A stretch of DNA of 64,000 bases, from assembly GCA_944320195.1 (NCBI GenBank), contig CALUGP010000011.1:19414-83413 (forward strand), in the 5' to 3' direction. How positions within the stretch are numbered: the stretch's first letter is position 1; every line of letters begins with the position of its first letter. Below, one piece after another: positions 18,634 through 28,708 of this stretch. This DNA is from an uncultured Prevotella sp. (GTDB taxonomy: Bacteria > Bacteroidota > Bacteroidia > Bacteroidales > Bacteroidaceae). Below the pieces are notes generated by a model. It was not told the origin of the DNA, searched no databases, and saw only the letters and a list, made by a program, of their open reading frames with translations. Made by a program: the position numbers and the translations under genes.

Positions 18634-19086
18634 ATGAAAAGAATCATCAGAATGCTGTTCCTTGCCGTCGTCATGGCGGCACTTTGCGGAACAGCCAACG
18701 CGCAAAAGAGTGAGAAACAGCGCATGTCGCGCGAGCAACTGGCCGAAGTGCAGGCACGCCACATAGCACGCCAACTGGCCTTCGACGACAAGACCACGGC
18801 AAAGTTCGTAGACACATACACCCGCTGCCAAAAGGAAATATGGACGCTCGCACCACGCAACAAGGACAGGCGCGGCACGGCCAAGACCGACGCCGAGACA
18901 GAAAAAGCAATGAAAGAACGATTCGAACGCAGCCAGAAACTGCTCGACATAAGGGAAAAGTACTATGAAGAGTACGGCAAGTTCCTTACCCCGAAGCAGA
19001 TACAACGCGTCTACGCGATAGAGAAAAACATGATGAACCGCCTGGGCAAACGGGCCGGAAGGCGCAACGGACGGGCAAGACGATAA
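18634..19086 (+). CDS. Spy/CpxP-like periplasmic protein
   Basis: The 150-residue protein has a signal peptide cleaved after ANA-Q and is otherwise helical and highly charged. The C-terminus is very basic (KRAGRRNGRARR). The segment FLTPKQIQRVYAIEK resembles the LTxxQ repeat of the Spy/CpxP chaperone family, and the repeated MSREQLAEVQ segment would be its first copy. Spy-type proteins protect against periplasmic misfolding or metal stress. Placement after the ECF sigma and likely anti-sigma genes suggests a feedback or effector role in that stress response. Ligands are unknown. Confidence 0.65.
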   Translation: MKRIIRMLFLAVVMAALCGTANAQKSEKQRMSREQLAEVQARHIARQLAFDDKTTAKFVDTYTRCQKEIWTLAPRNKDRRGTAKTDAETEKAMKERFERSQKLLDIREKYYEEYGKFLTPKQIQRVYAIEKNMMNRLGKRAGRRNGRARR

Positions 19087-19104
19087 AAAAACCGGCATGA
19101 CAAA

Positions 19105-19149
19105 CGGCCTCAGGCGACGGGAACATCCGCCTGAGGCCGCTTCTTTTTT
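19105..19149. terminator. Intrinsic terminator of the ECF sigma operon
   Basis: A perfect 12-base stem CGGCCTCAGGCG/CGCCTGAGGCCG has an 11-base loop and is followed by TTCTTTTTT on the plus strand. An A-run at 19085-19091 gives a T-run on the minus strand, so it may also end the convergent acyltransferase transcript. Confidence 0.9.
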
Positions 19150-19165
19150 GCCACGCAGCCGGCAA

Positions 19166-20308
19166 TCAGCCCACCACATACCTGGCCCTGCCGCCCATGA
19201 CGCGCCTCAAGGCCAGCACCGCCAGCCACGAAAAGCCGAACGCCAGCACCGAGGCGACAGGTATCTGCAACGACGTCGGGACACCGTCCGCACGCGCAAA
19301 AGCCACGGCCGGCCCCGTAAGCGCATAATGAACCATGTAGACACCGAAGCCGCACAGCGTGAGGTTGGCCAACGCCTTCCTGACAAGCTCTGACCTAACG
19401 CTGACCTTCTTGCAAAGCATGAAGAGGGGAATCGTCATCAGCACCACGTTGGGCGAGCAATAGGTAAGGAAAAGCTCGTATTGCTCAGGCGTGACACCGG
19501 GCAGGGACGTCATGTGGCGGAAGCCGAAAAACGTGACGGCATAGCCTATGACGAACGCCGGAACGCCTGCGGCAAGGGTTTTGCCAAGGCTCCAGTCAGT
19601 ATGGCGGAGATAATGGCCAAGAAGCAGGTAGCCGTTGAATCCGGCGAAATAATACAGCATGCCAAAGGCGTTCCAAGAACACGTGCCCCACAGGTAACCC
19701 GTTACAAACTCCTGATAATAAGGAACAAACAGCGTCACAGCCCAGGCAACCAGGAACCAGCGCTGCGCACGGCGCGAAGCCTTCTCCACCCAAGCCGAAA
19801 ACACAGGAAGGTAAAGATAAAGGCCAATGAGCAGGTAGATGTACCACATGTGTACGCCTATTGGCGAGAAATTGAGCGGAATCTGCGACACGTATTCCGC
19901 CGAGACACCGAGGCTGAGGCTCCTGGCCGCTTCGTCGGAATAGGGGAAAAACATGAGAAGCGTGTCCTGAGAGAAGCCAAGCACGCCCAGCAGCCACGGA
20001 AAAAGGGCGTAAAACACCGACCAGACGAGGAACGGCCAGAACACGCGCGGAATGCGCTTCTTGTAGAAAACGGACACATCGCCCTTCACCGGAAGCAGCA
20101 AGGCCCCGGTAATCATGACGAACAGAGGCACGCACGGACGGAGAGCGGCTCCATAGGCGGCTCCCCAGAACTTGATGTCTTCGATGTCGGGCGCAGTGCC
20201 GGGATAAAAGTTGAACGGGTCGGTGCAATGACAGCACACGACGGTGAACATCGCCACCAGCCTGACAACGTCAAGCCAGACGACGTGCGGTTTGGAATTG
20301 GATGGCAT
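19166..20308 (-). CDS. Acyltransferase family 3 membrane protein
   Basis: This 380-residue polytopic protein has about ten hydrophobic helices. The first contains WLDVVRLVAMFTVVCCHCTDP, the typical start of acyltransferase-3 (OafA/WecH/NodX) enzymes, where the His after the first helix is catalytic. Such enzymes move acetyl or other acyl groups to sugars of surface polymers. The acceptor here is unknown. The gene ends close to the terminator of the sigma-factor operon and begins 67 bases after murI on the same strand, so it may be the last gene of the envelope cluster. Confidence 0.82.
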   Translation of the reverse strand: MPSNSKPHVVWLDVVRLVAMFTVVCCHCTDPFNFYPGTAPDIEDIKFWGAAYGAALRPCVPLFVMITGALLLPVKGDVSVFYKKRIPRVFWPFLVWSVFYALFPWLLGVLGFSQDTLLMFFPYSDEAARSLSLGVSAEYVSQIPLNFSPIGVHMWYIYLLIGLYLYLPVFSAWVEKASRRAQRWFLVAWAVTLFVPYYQEFVTGYLWGTCSWNAFGMLYYFAGFNGYLLLGHYLRHTDWSLGKTLAAGVPAFVIGYAVTFFGFRHMTSLPGVTPEQYELFLTYCSPNVVLMTIPLFMLCKKVSVRSELVRKALANLTLCGFGVYMVHYALTGPAVAFARADGVPTSLQIPVASVLAFGFSWLAVLALRRVMGGRARYVVG

Positions 20309-20375
20309 AAGAAGTATCGGTTTTGTTCAAACTGTCATCTACAACAAGCGTGTTCAGTAAAAGCGGCAACCACGG

Positions 20376-21212
20376 TCAGCCCAAGGTGATCGTCTCCACG
20401 TCGACATCCTCATGAAGAAAAAGACGGGCCGACTCGCGGAACTTGTCCTTATTCTCGGTAGTAAGATAATGGCAAGACGCATGCTTGGCGCACACACGCT
20501 CCATGTCGGGATGACGCAAGAAATAAGACTTCAGGCTGTCGGCCACGTATTCGCCCTGGGGTATTATCCTGACGCCGCGCGGCGTATGCTTCAATATCTT
20601 GTCCATGAGGAGAGGATAGTGAGTGCAGCCAAGAATGATAGAGTCAATCTCAGGGTCGCGGAACATCAAGGTGTCGATGCGCTTCTTGACGAAATAATCG
20701 GCTCCGGGCGTGTCATACTCGTTGTTCTCGATAAGCGGCACCCACAGGGGGCAGGCAACTCCAGTGACCTTTATGTCCGGATAAAGCTTGTTTATCTCAA
20801 GGACGTAGCTCTCGCTCTTTATCGTACCCTCGGTGGCCAGCACGCCTACATGGCGCGTCTTGGTGATGTTGCCTATGCACTCGGCCGTGGGACGTATCAC
20901 ACCGAGCACCCTCCGCATGGGGTCAATCTGCGGAATGTCGTTCTGCTGGATGGTGCGCAAGGCCTTGGCCGACGCCGTGTTGCAGGCCAGGATGACCAGG
21001 CGGCAGCCCATGGAGAAAAGCTTTACGACCGCCTCACGCGTAAACTGGTACACCACGTCGAACGACCGTGAGCCGTAAGGGGCACGCGCATTGTCGCCCA
21101 GGTACAGATAGTCATACTCAGGCAGCACGCTGCGCATCTGGTGAAGGATGGTGAGTCCGCCGTAACCTGAATCGAATACTCCGATAGGACCTTTTTCTAA
21201 TTCACAATTCAT
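20376..21212 (-). CDS. murI: Glutamate racemase
   Basis: The 278-residue enzyme converts L- to D-glutamate for peptidoglycan. The hallmark segments are IGVFDSGYGGLTIL near the N-terminus with DNARAPYG, the first catalytic Cys in LACNTASA, and the second in LGCTHYPLL. Length is normal. It ends the conserved bamA-ompH-murI run. The gap to the upstream ompH gene holds an AT-rich inverted repeat of TTCATAATTC-type words, so it may have its own transcript. Confidence 0.95.
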   Translation of the reverse strand: MNCELEKGPIGVFDSGYGGLTILHQMRSVLPEYDYLYLGDNARAPYGSRSFDVVYQFTREAVVKLFSMGCRLVILACNTASAKALRTIQQNDIPQIDPMRRVLGVIRPTAECIGNITKTRHVGVLATEGTIKSESYVLEINKLYPDIKVTGVACPLWVPLIENNEYDTPGADYFVKKRIDTLMFRDPEIDSIILGCTHYPLLMDKILKHTPRGVRIIPQGEYVADSLKSYFLRHPDMERVCAKHASCHYLTTENKDKFRESARLFLHEDVDVETITLG

Positions 21213-21305
21213 AATTCACAATTCATGATTGCCTTGCGGCGAACTCTTGATTCTTAGCTCTTGATTCTTAATTCACTTGGCGCATGCCAAATTATGAATT
21301 GTGAA
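21213..21305. repeat. AT-rich word inverted repeat before murI
   Basis: The words ATTCACAATTCATAATTC on the left and ATGAATTGTGAATCATGAATTC on the right are inverted copies of each other, and CTTGATTCTTA repeats lie between them. It can form a hairpin in either strand and lies between ompH and murI. Confidence 0.5.
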
Positions 21306-21815
21306 TCATGAATTCTTCACTAAAATATTTATGACAGCCGCCGTGATGTCTTCGCCGTACTCAGGATTGACGAAAGGCAGCGCGCCGCCGTCGGTATTCA
21401 GGATGAAGGCATAGCCCATCTCCATGCCGAAACTGCGCAAAACAGAGTCAAGCCTGCTTTTGAGCGGAGCATACATGTCGGCTTCAGCTTGTTTGAGCAA
21501 GCGCTCGGCCTCGGCCTTGAACGAGACGCCTTTGGACAGCAACTCCTGCAGCTCGGCCTGCCGCTTCTGCAGAATAGGCTCGTCAAGCTCCTTCTGTCCT
21601 TCGAGGAAAAGCTGGTATTTCTCATTGAACTCTTCCTCGGAGCGCTTGGTCTCGTCGGCATACTGGGTTCTGAGAGAGGCCAGATTCTGCTGCATTACAG
21701 CGTATTCGGGCATGGCCTTTATGGCTTCCGAATAGCTCAAGTATCCGAACTTGACCTGGGCCGACACGGCCAACGGCGTCAGCAAAACGATGATAAGGAA
21801 TAATGTTTTCCGCAT
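21306..21815 (-). CDS. OmpH/Skp family periplasmic chaperone (third copy)
   Basis: I chose the Met at 21815, giving 170 residues with a signal peptide ending VSAQ. The frame is open to 21890 but that part runs through a hairpin. The body begins KFGYLSYSEAIKAMPEY, a form of the Skp opening seen in all three copies, then a long charged helical hairpin and a C-terminal strand (YAFILNTDGGALPFVNPEYGEDIT). Skp-like proteins hold outer-membrane proteins on their way to BamA. This copy is the most divergent of the three in the cluster. Confidence 0.85.
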   Translation of the reverse strand: MRKTLFLIIVLLTPLAVSAQVKFGYLSYSEAIKAMPEYAVMQQNLASLRTQYADETKRSEEEFNEKYQLFLEGQKELDEPILQKRQAELQELLSKGVSFKAEAERLLKQAEADMYAPLKSRLDSVLRSFGMEMGYAFILNTDGGALPFVNPEYGEDITAAVINILVKNS

Positions 21816-21878
21816 GTTGATTATTAAATTACGGCTGTACGCCGGAACGATTGATAAAAACAGACTGCAAAAAGGACA

Positions 21879-21928
21879 ACGAGCAGACAAGCAGACAAAG
21901 CGAAAAACCTTGCCACTTGTCTGCTCGT
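21879..21928. terminator. Hairpin between second and third ompH genes
   Basis: ACGAGCAGACAAG (21879-21891) pairs perfectly with CTTGTCTGCTCGT (21916-21928). The same GACAAGCAGAC word builds the hairpin between xusB and xusC. Confidence 0.6.
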
Positions 21929-21951
21929 CACCGGTTATTTACAATAATATT

Positions 21952-22461
21952 TTACTTCAGCTTGTTGATCTCGGCCTTGACTTCCTCAGTAACGTCCTTG
22001 CTAAGAGTGTCGCTGATGTAAGGAATGCCGCCAGAGATGTCCATGATATACACATATCCGCCGTTCTTGCCTACATTCTTTATGGCAGTCATGATCTTTG
22101 TCATTATCGGCTGGAGTTTCTCCTGCTGTGCCTTCTGGAGAGCCTGCTGGTTGTCCTGGTAAGCCTGCTGGTACTTCTGCATGAGCTGGTTGAGCGCGGC
22201 CTCGGCCTCAGCCTTGGCGGTGGCGTTCATAGTGCTTTGGTTCTTCTCATACTCGTCGCCCTTACGCTGGATTTCATCCTGCATGGCCTTCATGTCGTTC
22301 TCATACTGCTTGGCTTGTGCCTCAAGCTCGCCATTGGCCTTGATAAACTCAGGAAGGCTCTGCATGATGGCCTGCGAATTAACGTGTCCGAACTTTGGAG
22401 TGGTCTGTGCGAACGCCGCGAAAGGCACGCACATGAGCAACATTAAAACTAATTTTTTCAT
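21952..22461 (-). CDS. ompH: OmpH/Skp family periplasmic chaperone (second copy)
   Basis: The 169-residue protein has a signal peptide ending AFAQ and a core of Gln/Ala/Lys-rich helices (residues 40-125) typical of Skp tentacles. It begins KFGHVNSQAIMQSLPEF and ends with the conserved strand GYVYIMDISGGIPYISDTLSKDVTEEV. It should act as a trimeric periplasmic holdase for beta-barrel proteins. It has its own -7 promoter element at 22494, so it can be expressed apart from bamA. Confidence 0.9.
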   Translation of the reverse strand: MKKLVLMLLMCVPFAAFAQTTPKFGHVNSQAIMQSLPEFIKANGELEAQAKQYENDMKAMQDEIQRKGDEYEKNQSTMNATAKAEAEAALNQLMQKYQQAYQDNQQALQKAQQEKLQPIMTKIMTAIKNVGKNGGYVYIMDISGGIPYISDTLSKDVTEEVKAEINKLK

Positions 22462-22493
22462 TTCCTTTATTACTGTTTTTTATTGTTTTCGTG

Positions 22494-22501
22494 CAAAGAT
22501 A
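22494..22501 (-). promoter_or_regulatory. -7 promoter element of the second ompH gene
   Basis: Minus-strand TATCTTTG lies 33 bases upstream of the start, after the AT-rich tract ATATAATTAGATTTTTACC. The -33 box is weak. Confidence 0.55.
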
Positions 22502-22550
22502 GGTAAAAATCTAATTATATCCATCCGCAAAGATGTGAAAGATGGCTTTT

Positions 22551-23063
22551 TCAATTGGAATATCCCAACTTTTCCAACACTTCGTTGCTTATGTCGATGC
22601 GCGGCGAGGCGAAGATTATGCCTGTGTCTGACGCGCGGTCGAGAACAAGCGAATATCCGCGCAAGTCGCAAATATCTTTCACAGCGTTGTATATTTCGTC
22701 CTGAATGGGCGTCATCAGACTGGTACGCTTCTTGAACAATTCGCCTTCAGGACCGAAATATTTGCGCTTAAGCTCCGCGGCCTGCTTCTCCTTGTCGTTG
22801 ATTTCCTGCTGACGTGCCTGCTTCTGCTCCTGGGAGAGAAAGACAACTTCATTCTGATAGTTCTTATACATGGTGGCGGCTTCTGTACTTAAAGCGTCCA
22901 CTTCGGCCTGCCATTTCTTGGCAACCTGGTTCAACTGCTCATCGGCGCGCTCATACGCCGGAATGTTTTTAAGGATGTACTCCATGTCTATAAGCGCGAA
23001 CTTCTGGGCGCTTGCCGTAACTGCCGCGAGAGCCAGCGCGGCTGCAATGATGATTTTCTTCAT
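22551..23063 (-). CDS. ompH: OmpH/Skp family periplasmic chaperone (first copy)
   Basis: The 170-residue protein has a signal peptide ending ASAQ, the opening KFALIDMEYILKNIPAYERAD typical of Bacteroidetes OmpH, and a long coiled-coil region (residues 45-125). It ends in GYSLVLDRASDTGIIFASPRIDISNEV. It follows bamA by 104 bases, as expected for a chaperone working with the Bam machine. Confidence 0.92.
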   Translation of the reverse strand: MKKIIIAAALALAAVTASAQKFALIDMEYILKNIPAYERADEQLNQVAKKWQAEVDALSTEAATMYKNYQNEVVFLSQEQKQARQQEINDKEKQAAELKRKYFGPEGELFKKRTSLMTPIQDEIYNAVKDICDLRGYSLVLDRASDTGIIFASPRIDISNEVLEKLGYSN

Positions 23064-23167
23064 TGTCGTTTTCTCCTTTCCTTTTTCAATAGGCCAAATG
23101 AAGCCAAATGGGGCTGATAGCCGTATGGGTCGTGGCGCTATTGCGTATTATCTTAATTCTTAACTCA

Positions 23168-25810
23168 TTAGAACTCCTGGCCAAGGATGAAGTGGAACTG
23201 GCTGCCTCCTTTCTGACCGAACACAGTGTCGAAACCGTAAGCCCAGTCGATACCCATAAGGCCTACCATCGGAAGGAATATGCGCACACCCACACCGGCC
23301 GAACGCTTCATGTCGAACGGATTGAAATCCTTGGGATCATTCCATGCGTTACCGGCCTCGAGGAAGCCCAAGCCATAAATGGTTGTGTTGCCGAGCAGGA
23401 ACGGATAGCGAAGCTCAAGCGTAAAACGGTCGTAAGCGTAGCCCTCGTAACCGTAAGGCGTGAGGCTACCGTTGTCATAACCACGCAGGCCGATGGTCTC
23501 TTCGGCATAGCCTGTCGAATATCCGCTCATGCCGTCGCCACCCATATAATATGTTTCAAACGGCGACTTCTTATACTTGTTGTAAGCACCAAGGATACCA
23601 AATTCAACACGCGTCATCAACACGAAGCACTTGGCGCCGTTGGTAAGAGCCGTATAAGTCTTGGAACGGAACTTCCACTTGTAATATTCCACCCAGCTGT
23701 ACCTCTCTTTCTGCGCGGCCGTGGCACGGTCAGAATAATACTGTCCGTTGGCAGCCTCGGCGTTATATATGGCAGCAAGGCCCTTGTAATCCTTACCGTC
23801 CCAAAGCGACCAAGGCGGAGTAACGGTCAACGATGTCATAAACTCAGAGCCGCGACGTGGGAACAACTGGTTGTCGGTAGACACACGTGAGAGCGTTATT
23901 CCGAGATTAAGGTTGTTGCAATTACCGTTCCTTACGATGAAATACTGCCAGTTTTTCAACATGTAGCGCTGATAAGCCAACTCGACTGAAAGCTGGAAAT
24001 AGTCGTCGGGCCAACGCAGGCGCTTGCCCCAGCCAACCGAAACACCGAACAACTGCACATACTTGTCAGGGTCATAATAGTTCTCATAACTGTTGCTCCA
24101 ACTGTTTCCATAACCGTAAAGGTAATTATAGTAGTTGTTCATGTACCCGTAGTTATAGTAATTGCTCGACACGTCGGTCTGCTTGGAGAAATAAGCTCCT
24201 ACGGTAAACATGATAGGCCGTTTCCCTCCGAACCAGTTGGTGGAGTAAGACGCATTGTATGACTGGTAATATGTACCGTTGGTCTGGGCCCCGATTGAAA
24301 GAACTTCGCCGTCACCTACAGGCATTATGCCGCGGTGTTCCCTGTTCTTGTTGAAGAGATTGGCCATGGAGAAGTTGTTGAGTTTCAATCCGATGCGCGC
24401 TATGACACCGGTCTGTCCCCAACCAAGGGAGAACTCAACCTGGTCGTTTGACTTTTGTACAAGCGGCCAATTGATGTCAACCGTGCCTTCCTCGTAGTTC
24501 GGCTGCACGTCAGGAGCAACCTGTTCCGGATCAAAATGTCCCATTGAAGCGATTTCACGCGCCGAACGCTCCAAAGCTTCCTTTGAGAAAAGGTCTCCCG
24601 GCTTCGTCCTGAGCTCGCGGCGCACCACGTTCTCGTACAAACGCGTGTTGCCGCTGATGCGCACATGGCTGATGTGCGCCTGCTGTCCCTCCATGATGCG
24701 CATCTCAAGGTCGATGGAGTCTCCCACGATGTTCACCTCCGTGGGCTGCAGGTTGTAGAACAGGTAACCACGGTTCCAATATTGGTTACCTACGGCATCC
24801 TCATCTTCTGAAAGACGCTTGTTCATGTATTTCTGGTTGTACACATCGCCTTTATTCATGCCAAGCAGGCTACCGAGGTAATCGCTCGTAAACACAGTAT
24901 TGCCGACCCATGTGATGTTACGGATGTAATATTTCCTGCCTTCATCAACCTCTATGAGTATGTTTACATGCTTGTCGTCAACGTTCCACACGCTGTCACG
25001 GACGATTACAGCGTCACGATAACCCAACTCATTGTACTTGTCTATGAGATTCTTCTTGTCTTCCTCATAACGTTCTGGCGTGTATTTCTTCGACTTCAAG
25101 AAAGACGAAAGTTTGCCTGCCTCATGTATTTTCTTGAAAGCTCCCTTCTTGAAAAGTCCACCCTTTATCTTTGAATCGCTCAAGTTTTCATTGCCTTCAA
25201 TGATAATCTGGCGCACTTTCATCTTTTCCTTCTTGTCGATGACAACATCAAGAATCACCTGATTCTTGTTTACAACGTCCTCTCGCTGCATGATGTTTAT
25301 ATCCGCATTCTTGTAACCCTTGTCGTCAAAATAGTTTTTGGCCAACAATTTGGCACGGTCTATCATGTTGGGAGTTATTTGGTTGCCTTTAAGCAGGCCG
25401 AGCTTAGCCTCAAGGTCTTCCTTCTCCGACTTCTTCACACCGACATAATTGATAGTTGAAACACGCGGGCGCAACGCCAGGTAAAAATGAAGGTAAATAT
25501 TCTCACCCACAATGGAATCAACAGCAACCTGGGCTTTTGAGAACAAGCCATGACGCCAATACCGCTTGACAGCATCCGTAAGTTCAGAACCGGGCACTTG
25601 GATCTTCTGCCCTATTGACAACCCGGAAATACCTGTAAGCATATAATCCTCATAGCCTTCCACTCCGGAGACCGCAATGCCGCCGATAACACCCGAACGG
25701 GGAATGCCGGCATATGATATGTCAGGATTGACTATTTTTTCCTGCGCCGCCGCATTTGTACAAAAAAGCAAAACGACGAGCAGCATCATACATCCCTTTA
25801 TTCTGTCCAT
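23168..25810 (-). CDS. bamA: Outer-membrane protein assembly factor BamA
   Basis: The 880-residue Omp85 protein is the core of the outer-membrane insertase. It has a signal peptide ending AAAQ, five POTRA domains (about residues 30-440) and a C-terminal barrel. The barrel includes the Omp85 lid-loop pattern (near [14 protein letters not shown]) and a last strand [10 protein letters not shown] Tyr/Asn-rich loop ([18 protein letters not shown], about residue 560) is typical of Bacteroidales BamA. It overlaps uppS by 13 bases and is followed by the Skp genes. Confidence 0.95.
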   Translation of the reverse strand: MDRIKGCMMLLVVLLFCTNAAAQEKIVNPDISYAGIPRSGVIGGIAVSGVEGYEDYMLTGISGLSIGQKIQVPGSELTDAVKRYWRHGLFSKAQVAVDSIVGENIYLHFYLALRPRVSTINYVGVKKSEKEDLEAKLGLLKGNQITPNMIDRAKLLAKNYFDDKGYKNADINIMQREDVVNKNQVILDVVIDKKEKMKVRQIIIEGNENLSDSKIKGGLFKKGAFKKIHEAGKLSSFLKSKKYTPERYEEDKKNLIDKYNELGYRDAVIVRDSVWNVDDKHVNILIEVDEGRKYYIRNITWVGNTVFTSDYLGSLLGMNKGDVYNQKYMNKRLSEDEDAVGNQYWNRGYLFYNLQPTEVNIVGDSIDLEMRIMEGQQAHISHVRISGNTRLYENVVRRELRTKPGDLFSKEALERSAREIASMGHFDPEQVAPDVQPNYEEGTVDINWPLVQKSNDQVEFSLGWGQTGVIARIGLKLNNFSMANLFNKNREHRGIMPVGDGEVLSIGAQTNGTYYQSYNASYSTNWFGGKRPIMFTVGAYFSKQTDVSSNYYNYGYMNNYYNYLYGYGNSWSNSYENYYDPDKYVQLFGVSVGWGKRLRWPDDYFQLSVELAYQRYMLKNWQYFIVRNGNCNNLNLGITLSRVSTDNQLFPRRGSEFMTSLTVTPPWSLWDGKDYKGLAAIYNAEAANGQYYSDRATAAQKERYSWVEYYKWKFRSKTYTALTNGAKCFVLMTRVEFGILGAYNKYKKSPFETYYMGGDGMSGYSTGYAEETIGLRGYDNGSLTPYGYEGYAYDRFTLELRYPFLLGNTTIYGLGFLEAGNAWNDPKDFNPFDMKRSAGVGVRIFLPMVGLMGIDWAYGFDTVFGQKGGSQFHFILGQEF

Positions 25811-26574
25811 CTTGTCTGTTTGTTGTCTTGAGAATTATCATCATTTTCCACTTGGGCTTCAGTCTTGCCGAAACGCCTCTGCCTGCTTTGATAACTGGCA
25901 ATTGCCTTATGCAGGCAGGACTCGTCAAAGTCCGGCCAATATGTGTCACAAAAATAGAGTTCTGAATATGCTATCTGCCAAAGCAAATAGTTGGATATGC
26001 GCACCTCCCCGCCCGTACGTATCAACAGATCAGGATCAGGCATGAAGCATGTCTGCAAATGGGCCGACACTGTGTCTTCGCCGATATCCTCGACACGGAT
26101 CTTTCCTTCTGCCACCTCCGACGCTATGTTTCTTACCGCATTGGCAATTTCCCATTTCGAAGAATAGCTCAATGCCACAACCATCGTCATCGCAGCGTTT
26201 GTCTTGGTGTGCTCCATTGTCTCCTCTAATTTGGCGCGCACCTCGGCAGGAAGCCTGCCCATATCGCCGATTACACGAAAACGGACGTTGTTTTTCATGA
26301 AAATCTCGTCCTCCAATGACGTTAGGACAAGCCCCATAAGGGCTGCCACCTCGTCAGCCGGCCGATTCCAGTTTTCAGTCGAGAATGTATATAATGTAAG
26401 GTACTTAACCCCAAGCCTGGTACATTCAGACGTAATCTTACGCACCGATTCGACCCCGGCCTGATGACCGTAGCTACGCTCCTTGCCGCGTTCTGTCGCC
26501 CAACGGCCGTTGCCGTCCATTATGATGGCGATATGCCGAGGAACGCGATTCATGTCTATTTTCGTTTCAGTCAT
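25798..26574 (-). CDS. uppS: Undecaprenyl diphosphate synthase
   Basis: The 258-residue cis-prenyltransferase makes the C55 lipid carrier for peptidoglycan and surface glycans. The signature [20 protein letters not shown] (Asp for Mg binding) is near residue 14, with later motifs [13 protein letters not shown] and [24 protein letters not shown]. It overlaps bamA downstream by 13 bases and the PorG-like gene upstream by 8, so the three are very likely translated together. Confidence 0.96.
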   Translation of the reverse strand: MTETKIDMNRVPRHIAIIMDGNGRWATERGKERSYGHQAGVESVRKITSECTRLGVKYLTLYTFSTENWNRPADEVAALMGLVLTSLEDEIFMKNNVRFRVIGDMGRLPAEVRAKLEETMEHTKTNAAMTMVVALSYSSKWEIANAVRNIASEVAEGKIRVEDIGEDTVSAHLQTCFMPDPDLLIRTGGEVRISNYLLWQIAYSELYFCDTYWPDFDESCLHKAIASYQSRQRRFGKTEAQVENDDNSQDNKQTRWTE

Positions 26575-27247
26575 CCTTGTTGCATATTTTACATTTTGGC
26601 ATAAAACTGTAAGTCAATGTGAGCTTAAGCATCGAATAACAGTCCGTATTCTTGAACAACCCTGAGCTTTTTACGCCGTAAGGGTCTTCAACACCGTCAA
26701 GTTTGTCGCTCAACGAGAAGTGCATCGCCCACTCCAAGCCCAAGTTCAATCTCTTGCCTATCTTGTATTTGACTCCGGCTCCTACAGGAACATTGGCTGT
26801 AAAGACATTCTCACCGCCAGCGCCGACATAAGTCGCGCCGACACCTAAAAACACGAAAGGAGTAAGCCGTTTGGCTCCCCTATATTCACGCCCGGTGCCG
26901 TAAGGCCAAAAGTTATACTCGTATGAAAGTCCAATATCGACCAACGTGTTGCTGAAGTTCACCGGTCTTTCCGCCAATTCCGGATACCAGGTATCCACGT
27001 CTGCGGAACTTCCTTTCAACTTTCCATAAGAGATGTCGAGTTTCAGTCCCATGTACGGGTTGAGCACACGCCGAAGTATCAGGGAAGCCGACGGCTGCAT
27101 GTTTTTCACAATGCTTCCGTTGAAATCTCCTTCATAACTAACCATGCCCACACCTGCGCCTATTTCCATCTTATACTCGTATTCGTCCTGCGCATTGGCG
27201 GCAAATGTTACGAGCAGCGAAAACACGGAAAGCAGGACAGCTCTCAT
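26567..27247 (-). CDS. PorG-like outer-membrane protein (DUF6089)
   Basis: The 226-residue protein has a signal peptide ending ANAQ and an eight-strand-type barrel ([49 protein letters not shown]). The C-terminal tail [10 protein letters not shown] holds a CxxC pair. It belongs to the DUF6089 family. The homologue beside uppS-bamA-skp in Porphyromonas gingivalis is PorG, reported as an outer-membrane part of the type IX secretion system. Whether this organism has that system cannot be judged here, and the gene also occurs as a conserved neighbour of bamA in species without it. Confidence 0.75.
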   Translation of the reverse strand: MRAVLLSVFSLLVTFAANAQDEYEYKMEIGAGVGMVSYEGDFNGSIVKNMQPSASLILRRVLNPYMGLKLDISYGKLKGSSADVDTWYPELAERPVNFSNTLVDIGLSYEYNFWPYGTGREYRGAKRLTPFVFLGVGATYVGAGGENVFTANVPVGAGVKYKIGKRLNLGLEWAMHFSLSDKLDGVEDPYGVKSSGLFKNTDCYSMLKLTLTYSFMPKCKICNKDD

Positions 27248-27265
27248 TGTCTTAATGTGGTGATA

Positions 27266-28708
27266 TTATTCCTCAAACGAAGTCTGCTCATTCTCCCATC
27301 CAAGCCTGTTGAGCCTTCCACGCCAAACCTGGCCGGTTCCGCCACATATTATCCACAGATAATTGTCGCTGTCGGCAGTCATTGTAAACACATCACCGTC
27401 GCCATTTGTAAAGTTTTCAGGCAGATAATAGCTGTCGTCCGCATGCCATGTAAGCCCGTTGTCCTTGCTAACATAGAAATGGGCGAACGCCTCGGCAGTG
27501 CTCGTGCCAAGCCCACGGCCACCCAAGGCCAATAGGATGTCACCATAGACTGTAACACCCAAGCTAGCCATACGCGGAAGCCTGAAGCCGTTGTTTTCAT
27601 TATACGGCATCCACGAATGCTTCCGTGAGCCGTCCGAATACTCTTCAATCTTGCTCCACACCATAGCCACCGAGTCTTCGGCAAACGCGCTGTTGTCCAT
27701 ATCGCGGTTGCCCGTTATTATCACACGCTCTGCATCATCGTTAGTGGAAAGCGCAAAACTACCGTAATTAACATTGTCTGTCGGAATCATTGACATGTCG
27801 CCTATCACGCCGTCTTTGGCCCATGTGGCCCCGTCATCGGCAGATGCGGCCATGTCTCCGTCGGCATCAATGGCGTAAATATTATGCTTGCCGGCGGCAA
27901 GCAACTGCCTTATGCCAGTTCCGCCCACGGCAGTCCATGTTTTTCCGTCAGCCGAGCGCACGACTGTTCCTCCGTCAATGGTATACACGTAATCGCCTTT
28001 CACTACCACGTTGCTACAAGCATTGCCGTCAAGGCTTATGTTTGTTTCCAGCCGTTCCCATGCAAGGCTTCCGCTTGTCGAGGTAGAATATACCGATGTT
28101 CCTGTCATGTCTGAGCCGAAAACAAGCAACCGGCTTGGCAAAACAGCCGCCTTCATGCCGCCTGTCATCGACGTGAATGCCTGGCAGACACCCATATCGT
28201 GCCAGTTTATCGAGTCAGGATGCTCTTTATGCACGTTTACCCTTACGGTATATGATCGCAATGCCATGCCGTCGTTGGCCAATACACGGAATTCACGCGG
28301 CTCGGTAAAGTCTATCGAGTCGGAGCTGCTGTAATACGCCAAAGAGTCCTCCCCTTCAATGTTCTTATGCACCAGGAGCACAATTCCACCGTTCTTGCTG
28401 CTTATGTTGCACAGCACGTGGGCCGCATCAGTGCCTTTCGGCAACGAGTCGGGGTTGTAAATTTCCTTCTTAAGCTGGTCTATATAGAAATCGTAGCCAC
28501 TTGCATCCAAGTCTGCCACATAAGAGCTGTCAGTTACTCCGTCAGACGCTTTCGTCCAAACTGTTTGCTTCAACGTCCCGAGTGAGAACGACGTTATCGC
28601 AGTGTCGCTGTAGAAAACATAATCACTGTAATCGTCACTTTCCAAACACGACACCATCAAAAGCGCCGCTGAGAGCAAAACGACGAAAGGCCTGATAATC
28701 CTTCTCAT
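27266..28708 (-). CDS. DUF6242 beta-propeller-like lipoprotein
   Basis: Starting at the Met at 28708, the 480-residue lipoprotein has the lipobox LMVSC. A domain of about 130 residues with a cadherin-like or Ig-like fold follows, then a repeat region resembling a sialidase/BNR propeller (VVRSADGKTWTAVGG, ASADDGATWAKDG, FYVSKDNGLTWHAD carry Asp-box-like SxDxGxTW motifs). It matches the DUF6242 family of Bacteroidales. It is the first gene of the uppS-bamA run, separated from the PorG-like gene by 18 bases, so a part in envelope biogenesis is possible. A minus-strand TAAATTTG at 28736 may be its -7 box. Confidence 0.75.
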   Translation of the reverse strand: MRRIIRPFVVLLSAALLMVSCLESDDYSDYVFYSDTAITSFSLGTLKQTVWTKASDGVTDSSYVADLDASGYDFYIDQLKKEIYNPDSLPKGTDAAHVLCNISSKNGGIVLLVHKNIEGEDSLAYYSSSDSIDFTEPREFRVLANDGMALRSYTVRVNVHKEHPDSINWHDMGVCQAFTSMTGGMKAAVLPSRLLVFGSDMTGTSVYSTSTSGSLAWERLETNISLDGNACSNVVVKGDYVYTIDGGTVVRSADGKTWTAVGGTGIRQLLAAGKHNIYAIDADGDMAASADDGATWAKDGVIGDMSMIPTDNVNYGSFALSTNDDAERVIITGNRDMDNSAFAEDSVAMVWSKIEEYSDGSRKHSWMPYNENNGFRLPRMASLGVTVYGDILLALGGRGLGTSTAEAFAHFYVSKDNGLTWHADDSYYLPENFTNGDGDVFTMTADSDNYLWIICGGTGQVWRGRLNRLGWENEQTSFEE

